The position numbers were made by a program, and so were the translations under genes. From Chloromonas sp. AAM2 (taxonomy: Eukaryota; Chlorophyta; Chlorophyceae; Chlamydomonadales; Chlamydomonadaceae), in NCBI GenBank assembly GCA_004335635.1, contig QAXH01002625.1, forward strand, positions 14,711 to 45,240: 30,530 nt of DNA. The letters run 5' to 3'. Positions 1 through 8,600 of the stretch are shown one piece after another. Below the pieces are notes generated by a model. It searched no databases and had not been told where the DNA came from. It saw only the letters and a list, made by a program, of their open reading frames with translations. Numbering within the stretch: the stretch's first letter is position 1; the number at the start of each line of letters is the position of its first letter.

Positions 1-210
1 GAGTGCACACGGAACAAAGATAAGCTTGCTAGCCCGAACACAGCTGGCAAGAAACAAGTGCAAATGGCGTGCAATACAGCCCTCGTCAACCTCTGTTTGT
101 GAACTGAAGCATGGTACCTAGCATGTGGCGGGCCCAATTTGTTGTGTTGAGCCTGCCTGCATGCCACATATTCACATCCATGTCTGTCTGCTACAGAATA
201 TCCCACTCAC
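1..210. other. Left edge: intron or last-exon region of the SANBR-like gene
   Basis: On the minus strand this stretch follows the splice donor (GTGAGT, 210-205) of the last exon I can place in the SANBR-like gene. From the acceptor-like GCAG|GCAG near 155-165 the minus strand stays open to the window edge in the frame that would continue the protein. I do not recognise that translation as the expected C-terminal part, so the remaining exon or exons may lie outside the window. Confidence 0.4.
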
Positions 211-3200
211 GTCATCCTCATGCAGCAGCTCCAGCCTGAGCTTGCGGGCCATGGCGCCCCCCGCCTGCATGGGCCCGCCCGCCCGTCCCACCCCGCCTGA
301 CCCCTGCAGATTGGACAGCGGCACAACCTTGACCGGCACAGGCACAGCACCGCTCTCACGGTCCCGCTGCATGTAAGTCGCTGCTGAGAAGCTGCTGGAC
401 TGAGGCACTGTCCCTGCATCACCCCTCTGGCCGCTCTTGGGGTGGCCTTGGTTGCCTGGATTATCAGGCACTGGCCGGTTGGGCTGCTGACTTGTGGCCT
501 GCGCCTCTCCGCGTGCCACAGCTGCCAGCTTGAGCACGTCCAGCATCTCTGCGGGGCGAGGGCTGCACATACCGCCTGCATCCTCATCCGAGTATGCACC
601 TTGACCGCCCCTAAAAATGCCCACCGCAGCACTGGTGCGCAGCGCGACCGCTGTACCTGACGCACGTGCTGTGCCAGCCAGGCCCGCCCCGGGACTGTGA
701 CTGTCGTCTGAAGTCGGTAGCCTCGACAGGGGTGGTGTGGTGCGGGTGGCAGCGCCCATCAAGCCATTGGGCGCGTCACTTGAGGGTCGCTCGCTGCTTG
801 CCCGCAAGGCACCTGGCTTTGCAGCCAGCTGAGGCGCCACGCCACGGGATGGTATGCTGCCGGCCCCGCTGGGACCGGCTGTGCTTGGCCGTGCTATCGC
901 TTCCCCGGCAGCCCGTGCTGTCGTTATAGGCCCGCAGCTGGTCATGGGACGGGCACCCATGGTGCCTCGCCCCGCCCCGTTCCGGCCACGGCCCCTTGCC
1001 GCTCCGCTGTACACTGCCCGTGCGAGCTCCAGTGAGGAAGGGCCGACACCCCCGCCAAGCGCGCTGGCGCCCACCTCACGCCCACACCCTGCCCGCCTAA
1101 TCTCTATGCCCTCCTCGCTATCCTCCGTGCTTTCCTCCTCCCCACCGGCCCCAGCAGCGCCCCACTCCACAAATGACAGCGCACCGCACGTCTCAGGCAC
1201 AACCAGGTGGCGAAACGTTTCCAAAACGTGCAGCACGTGGGGCAATGCTCCTCCTGCTGCTGATGCTGTCATGTCATTCCGGTCACTACCTGTGCCGTTC
1301 CCTGGCTGTGCCATGATTGTGTGATCCCTGGCACAACACCCGCCCCTAAAAAGCTGCACATTTCCGCTGCGCTGCGCATGCCCCCCACAGCAGGGGTAGC
1401 GCCCCACATTCTTACTGGCCAGGAAGATGGGTTGCTCAGGGTGGTGACAGCAGGTGGCTAGCTCTTGCGCAGGGAAAAACTTGAGGCAGTGGCTGCAGTA
1501 CAGCACGTTCACCACACTCCACACGTCCCAGTAGATGTCGCGCCAGCTGACCGGCGGCTGTGCCGTGTCGCTTGCGCCCCCGCTGCTGTCACTGCGCTGT
1601 GCAGCAGCACTTGGTTGCACGGCTCGGAGGGCTGCCAGGTGGTCCTGGAGACGCCATGTGGGGTCGGGATCATGGCCTAGGATTTGCTGTCTGCATGCAT
1701 ACACAAACAGAGCAGCTGTGAGCTCAAGGCCATGCATGACTCAGTACAAACGGCATGAAACAGGCAACACCAACATGAGACGTCACTTGCCAACTCGATG
1801 TGATGTCGCGTACCAGTCACAAGCAGATGTGCTGCCACGCAATGTTAATATCTTCGCATCCTTTGCAGCCTGCTAGGATATACGCAGTGGTGCCCCAATG
1901 ACGTGCCTGTGTTCCACCATGCTGCGTGTGTGGCACTGTGTGTGTGCGGTAGAGAGCTGCTAACACTGGCCAGAGGTCCAACTCGGCTTGGCATGCAGCA
2001 TGCGCAGAGCAATGCACACAGCACGTGACCCACCTGCCTCCCTGGGGCCCCCAGCCGTGCTCTCCATCCCGCACCGGGCAGCTTAGCTTTGAGCGCTCAG
2101 TCAGAGAGAACATGGCCCCGCACTGTGAACACCGTGCCACTGTGGTGCGCAGCTCACGCAATAACAGCTCTATCTTGTGTTTGAAAAGCCGCCCCGACAG
2201 CTGCTCTATCAGCGGCCCGCCTGCTGTGCTTTTCGTGTCCTGTTGTTGCTCGGCTGCATCTCCATTGTTGCTGTTGCTTAGCACTGGGCTGCTGCTACTG
2301 CTACTCCGTGTGTGCAAGGCCTCTAGCTGTTCTTGGCCAACCACCTGCAAAAAAGAAAATACAAAAAGATCATGGCTTGACTACCGAGGTATAGTGCTTC
2401 CTTGGACGAAATCGCCAATGCCCCACACAATGATGGTGACGATGGAGCTGGTGGTGAGTTGCGGTGATGATGATCAATGGCAGGGTGTGGGATAGCATGG
2501 CTACTGACGGCAAGCGCCAGAATTCCGCAGCTGTCATGCCCAGGTCAGCCTTGTTGAGCATCGAATCTTGTAGAGCAATGTTTCCTTATCTACGTGCCAT
2601 GTTGCATGCGTTGCCTGGAATGATGTGCACAGGCGTGAGCCCCTGCACTCACCTTGGCAAGCCGCTGAAGCAATTCAGTAGGCAGGGCTGCCAAATCAGG
2701 AGAAGCACAGGCAACCTCTACAAGGTTCTGGGCTACAAAGCTGAGGCACAGGTTGACCAAGTCATCCATCTGCATGGCAGGGAGAACGACAAGGGTTGCA
2801 GTCTACTCTTGAGGTTCAAAAGAACCTGCACCACTGCGGCCAGATGCGGCCAGTCATGCTGATGACCTTGCTGCTCCACTCACTCCAAGGAAGTTGCTTG
2901 AGATGAGAATGGGCATGGCAGTGGCAACTGCGATTGGCTGTTGTTGCCCACCCTTCTGAGCAAATTGAAGGAGCCATTCGAAAACTTGCACACTGTACGG
3001 AGACAAGGGAAAAGGAGAATGAGGTGAAATCATGGAGGGAGCAGCTGAGGCTGGCCACCGAGGAGCTGGACATGATCAGGATGCCAGGAGCAGAGCACCA
3101 GCACCTACTCGCAGTGCACGCTAATCATGACGTTCTGCTGAGGCTGCACATCTTTCAGGTACCCTCGGAAGTACCTGCAGCCGGCAGCAGGTTGTGTGTA

Positions 3201-3389
3201 TGTCTGCTTTGCACCAGGGCAGGGTGTGTTGTGTGCATGCTCCACAGACACGAGGCAATTGGACAGCGTTGATTTTGCCAACGGCACGCACCGCATCGAC
3301 GATAACAATGTATCCGTTCGACAGCTGAAGTCCTTGGTCCTTTGAGCGGCCTCATCAAAAACGTGGACTGTGCAATTGCCGCACGACAT
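211..3389 (-). CDS. SANBR/KIAA1841-like BTB-domain protein, C-terminus off window
   Basis: Six exons on the minus strand keep frame: 3389-3292, 3174-3109, 2992-2884, 2769-2653, 2344-2034 and 1690-211 (727 codons, open at the 3' end). Exons 1-4 encode a BTB/POZ-like domain of the SANBR (KIAA1841) type: HVFDEAAQRTKDFSC near the start, SVHCDVQVFEWLL across the exon 2/3 junction, ILISSNFLGMDDLVNLCL across 3/4. Exons 5 and 6 carry the Cys-rich region typical of the family: CSQCGAMF, then WRDIYWDVWSVVNVLYCSHC, CCHHPE, RYPCCGG and ARDHTIM, probable metal-binding clusters. About 330 Ser/Pro/Gly/Ala-rich, probably disordered residues follow. In mammals SANBR restrains class-switch recombination; that role cannot apply in an alga, so the function here is unknown. 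The ATG at 3389 has an in-frame TAG 10-12 bases upstream, which could instead be part of an acceptor, so an N-terminal exon (for example the SANT domain of animal members) is not excluded. Identification rests on recalled family motifs. Confidence 0.8.
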
Positions 3390-5604
3390 GTGGGCCGACT
3401 AGCATCGATCGAAGTGAATGCTCCAATGCCCTCCACAGCAATCGCATGATGCCGGGAAGGACGCGCAATTCTGGTTAGCCGGCCGTTTTCCCAACCACCT
3501 TGGATGACTTGGATGACAGCTGCTCGTAAGCGACGAGGGCAACCTTTAGCATCTCCCACCTTCCAACAAGGGTGAATGCGTGGAACCAGGTCACAGGCCT
3601 TAAGCGAACTCATTATCAACGCTGCAGCCAACTGCTGGGACTGTCGTTGCTAATTAAAGAGGCACACGCATGCTACTAAGCCATCCACTATGACTCATCC
3701 ACATGGGCTTTTTTATGCGTTGTGGCCCAGCCTCAAATCCCCTTGCTGCATCCCCTGGGCTGCTCCTGCATCTGTGCGACGTATTGCTTGCTCTGAGGTC
3801 TGTGCAGAACCTGCTACTGTATTGCTGTGATATCAGTGGCCACGCTCCATACACGAAGTTGCCGTTAGGAGTCTTAGGGGGATTGCTGCTCTCACCTCTG
3901 GTTTTTTTGCAGCACGTCCAACGCAAACATCAACTATTTACGCAAAATGAGGCCCTTGTGGCCATCACCCCACAGAACACCTTCCGAAAGCATCCCGTCA
4001 GCCATATAAATGGCATGAATTGAATGATTGTCAAGGTTTGGGTCAGTGTCAGAGCTAGTGAAATGGCAACTCTTAACAATGTCACCGGTTAATAACGAAT
4101 TCCAATCACTCTGACGGCACTCTGACGACACAGCTGCAGATGTTTAGGCGTCATGTTGCAGGGACGCCTGTGTGTCGGCAAGTGAACAGACATGATCTTT
4201 CGCCCTGCTTGCCTGGCTGATGTCCTTTATTCAGATTACGCACAAAGCTGAGCAGCCCGGCGAAAGCCTTGAACTCACCATCCTCCTGGCAACCCTGACT
4301 GCAACCGGGCAACCCTCATGGGCGAACGTTCTGCGGCGATACGCAGCAATTAATACCCAGCCCAGCAGGTTCAGGACAAGAGGACAGCTGCCCTGCACTT
4401 GACATGTGCGGACGGTTCACGGACAATTGCCATATGGATGCACAGCAAGCACCTGTGCATGTCAGACTTTACAACTTTGTTTTTGCATGTTTCAAGTCTG
4501 GTCTTGTAATGAGGGCTCAGGGAAGCCGTCAAAGGATACATGGGGGACAGGCGTGTTGCTGCCAATGCCACCCCCATAGCCACATAGTTGCGCGTCTGGG
4601 CTAGGAGGGAGGCAGGTTCGGTTCAGGACGCTTGTTGCACATTGCATGAGCACTGCTTTAGGCTAGCCCCATGGTTGCTGCCTCAGGCAGCCACAGATCT
4701 GACATGGCGACCCAAAGCTGAACTTGTTGAGAGCCTTAGGATGCAAGAGTGGTCAGGACAGACAATGCCCAGCAGGGAAGCAAATCCGATCCATGGGAAC
4801 AACTAGTACACCTCAAGCACTAGTGGCCCTCATGTGCATTGTGGTGCCCATGCATGCATAACGACTTTGGCCTTTGTGCGTGAGTCGCCATTGACAGCAC
4901 CATGAGGCAATTTGCAGCTTCGTGTGGCAGGCTCGTGCTTAATGCGTCATGACCTGGCAGCCACTGACAGTGGCAGGGTGGAGATGGAACATCTACAAAG
5001 GCTGTATGCAATGGTGAGTTGATTATATTGATAGCTCCATTGCACATCGCAATGTTTTTTATGTTTGCCGCCTGGATGTCTGCGCAAGGATGTTCTTGTA
5101 CGGGCAGTTGCGGTGTGAAAAGCCAAGGGCAGCAACCATCCTTTACATCATGCGCTAGAAAGCGTTCGGCAATACAGCCCTTGCTGCGTGGCGCCACCCC
5201 ACTCAAGGGGACTCTCAATGGGTCGGGCCCATGGGTGGATGGGTCATAGGATAGGTCCGAGCGGTCACACAAAGTTTTTTGAGACCTTGGATTTGACTTG
5301 AAGGATTACCGCGGTACAACAAAAAACGAGCTACGGCAGTGTTATGACAACGGCCCAATGTTGACTCGCCGCAGTTCATGACCCGATGAAGGGAGCACGT
5401 CAGACCTGGGTTGAGCAAACGCGGTAGCCACCAGTGGCCCTCGTTCCCATTACAACGGTATCCGCGCAGTACCCGACGCCAGCATATTGCTGCCACCATA
5501 TTGCTGCCACCGTCAAAAGAGTACTATAAGGGCAACAGTTTGGTTGGCCCGCGTCAGCCTTAATACAGCAGCTGTGATCAAGTCTTCACAAGGGTTTGGC
5601 CCCA
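3390..5604. other. Intergenic region between divergent SANBR-like and kinase genes
   Basis: About 2.2 kb separates the two divergent gene starts, so promoters of both should lie here. I find no reading frame with splice sites and coding character and no clear TATA box. It holds one copy of a dispersed repeat (5084-5177) and a small tandem duplication of ATATTGCTGCCACC at about 5487-5514. An unplaced first exon of the SANBR-like gene could also be here. Confidence 0.5.
5084..5177 (+). repeat. Dispersed repeat, copy 1 (see 22249-22333)
   Basis: The segment starting GCAAGGATGTTCTTGTA and ending in GTTCGGCAATACAG recurs in the same orientation at 22249-22333 with a few substitutions and small indels. 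Shared blocks include GGATGTTCTTGTA, GGTGTGAAAA, GCAACCATC and GTTCGGCAA. Copy 1 is intergenic and copy 2 is in an intron, which suggests an interspersed element or an old duplication rather than a coding domain. Confidence 0.7.
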
Positions 5605-8600
5605 ATGGCTGGCAGCCTCTCAAACGAACCGGGCAAGCTCAAGCAACTGTTCGCAGCGAAGATCGTCGGCTTCAATAATTCCGCCTCATCGGGTTTGCGT
5701 CTCTCAGCACTTACGACCGTTGCCATTGATGCAAGGCCTCAAGCGGCTGTGGCTGGAGCTGGCACACGCACACAGCGGGCTCCACCAACAAAACACGCCA
5801 GCATGTTAAACATCGGCATCAACAACAAGGGTGGTGGTTTGATGTCGCCATCGAGTCCATTACAGAGGCAGGCTCAGAGCTTCCTTCCTAGCCTGAGCCC
5901 AAAGGAGGTCCGCTTTTCAGAGCACTCCCAGCCACAGCAAGCCAGTACTGATCAGAGCAAAAACCGATCCATATCCCGCACCATTTCGAAGTACTTCAAG
6001 TCTCTGTTTGAGAGCAAGAGCTCCACCGGCAGTGACGCAGCTGACAGTGGCCCGAACACTCCAGTGTCTAAGAACCAATCAACATACTCAATCAAGGCAT
6101 CACTTGTGGACGGCCCGCATGGTGTGGAGGATGCAGCACCCGTACCCACGTCAAAGTCCTTCGTCCAACCTCCAGCAGTTTCCCAGGTGACAGTAGTGCA
6201 GAGTAGCGCGAAGTCAAGTACGCAAGCACTGGAGACTGAAGTGACCAGAGCGCTCAAGAGGGCAGCCTCCGTCACAGGGCGCCAGAACGCCCCCTCCACT
6301 CTGCTTGCTGTATCGTTCACGCTGCCACCCAAAATGGCTCGCCCAGTGTGGAGTCTGCGTGATTACGGTAAGCAAGCGATGAGTTGATGGGTATGCCGCA
6401 CCCTAAGGTTGGCGTTTTAATTCAAAGGCACACACGTTCAAATTAGACTTTAGTTCAAACAACTCAAACAACTCAGGCGGGAGTTCAGGGGGCACACCCA
6501 TGTACATTGACCAATCCTTCTGCACCGGCATAACAGGAGCCACATGCGATCAATTTGGAAAAAAAGGGATACCGGTATACAGCTCCAGATCATGCACACA
6601 AAAGCTTACCAAGAAATACCCTGTCATTGTGCATTGTGCCTGCAGCCGTGGTGGAGAAGATGTACACAGGTGAGAAATTCGAGGACCTAGCGCGTTGCAT
6701 GCATTTTTCAAGTGCAACAGCTGGAGTGTGAACAGCTGCACCATTGACGCACAGGAATGCGCGTGGGAACACTGATGACGCACGCTAGCCTCCATGTCTT
6801 TGTCCAGCCTCCAATCCAGCCTCAACGATTGTCACCATGCGTCGCAGGCTATGCATCAAACGTATACAAGGCGTTCTGCAAGTTCTCTGGGGAGACTGTC
6901 TGCCTGAAAGCCTACAGCTTGGGAAATGTGTGCGAGTTAAATCGGTTTCAGGTGAGCTGGTATTGAGGGTTTGTGACGTCATGCATTCAAATGCCCCATC
7001 TTCGTGCCCTCGCCGACAGATGCGTCCATCTGTCCTTGACTTGAACTTGCAGATCTTCCGTGAGGTGCAGCTGCACAGCAGCTTGAGCCATGAGCATGTG
7101 ATCAAGCTGTATGGCGCGTTCCAACAGGGGGACCAGGTCGTCCTGGTGCAGGAGTTTGCGGAATCGGGCGACCTCTTCAACATCCTGCAATGGTATGCAT
7201 GTAGGGCTGACAGCAGGAGAAGCCAGTGCTGAGGAGAGTGCAGAGGCCAAGTGAAGCTCCACCTGTTTGGCAGTAATGAATCTGCTCACCTGAGAATGAG
7301 AATAGACAGGATGTGTGGCATTCACAATCAGCGTGCACTCACTGTGTGCCAGTGCAAGGTGTTGCCAGACGCGCCTCTCAGGCTCTGCTTAGCATCAACA
7401 ATGTTGTTGTTGGAAGTACACCACTGCTGTTGGGAGTACACCACTGCTGTTAAGTACGGCACTGAACTTTTTCTACAATCATAAGTCTATGAGGGTTTAG
7501 ACACGTATATAGGTCCATAGGCAGCACGCTGCCAGTCGTAGGCTGTGTCTGGTAGTTGGTTTTGTTGAAAGGTAGGAGGAGTCATCAAACCCTGGAGTTA
7601 CATGCAGGTACGGCGGCCGCATGGCTGAGCGCACTGCAGTGGAGTTGGTGCTGTACCCCTTCCTGTCAGCCATCAACTACCTTCACTCCAACGGCATTGC
7701 ACACAGGTAGGCATGTCTCGGGGGTAAACTCCTAGTGCCAAGCGCAGTCAGCCGGGTGAAGCAGCAGCAGCAGTAGTAAGCTACTGCAAATGATTTGACA
7801 CATGAAATGGAACACACCAACCCGTAAAGCCAGCTGACCTTGACTGGCATGATTGACGCGCGCCACCACTCTCCCGCAGGGACATCAAGCCCGAGAACAT
7901 CCTGTTCACAGCGGACATGCGCCTCAAGCTGTGCGACTTCGGCCTGGCCATCAACATGCGCGACGAGCGGGCGGTCACGCGCGCAGGCACACTGGTGCGC
8001 CACGCGGGGAGGTATTTTGTCATGCTGTGATACTTACACTGATCCAAACTAGTGTGCGAGAAGAGTACACCTCGCAAACTAGTCAGGAGTGCATAGCCAA
8101 GTCAGATGGTTTTCAGCAGTTTTCGCGATTTTGCCTGTTGATTCGCAGTAGTATGGCGGTTAACAATTACTAGGCGGTTAACAATTACTAGTACTAGGCG
8201 CGCTGTTAGTATGGCGGTTAACAATTGTGTTTGTCTCTTTTGCAACAGAGTAATCTTCGTTAGCAGTGGGATTACTAGGAATGCTGCCACGAACGAAACG
8301 AAGAATGCTGCCACGAACGAAAACCCAAAGAAATCTAAGTACATCAATATATTGCCTCGAGCGTGTCGGGCGCTTGAAACTCGTGCAGGCACGGCCGTAA
8401 GGTTGGGATTAGTTTGAACCCTAGTCCCTTAGGTATTTCGTTCGCCCATGCAAGGCACCTCAGGGCGCGAAAGCCACTCGAAACGCACTACAGTACATGC
8501 TCAAACAGCCAGAAGAGACGGCATTAGCAGACCTGCAGCCGTTCGCGAGTTCGTTCAAATCCATCGGAACATTGCATGCATGGTTTGAACTGAAACAGGA

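Noticed and set aside
2025..2495. Plus-strand Ser/Leu-rich open frame
   Set aside because: It is the antisense shadow of SANBR-like exon 5.
3155..3631. Minus-strand open frame extending upstream of SANBR exon 1
   Set aside because: It is in another frame than the BTB exon and has no SANT-like Trp pattern.
8384..8432. tRNA T-loop-like sequence (TAGTTTGAACCCTAG)
   Set aside because: No matching A box or cloverleaf can be drawn; not a tRNA or clear SINE.
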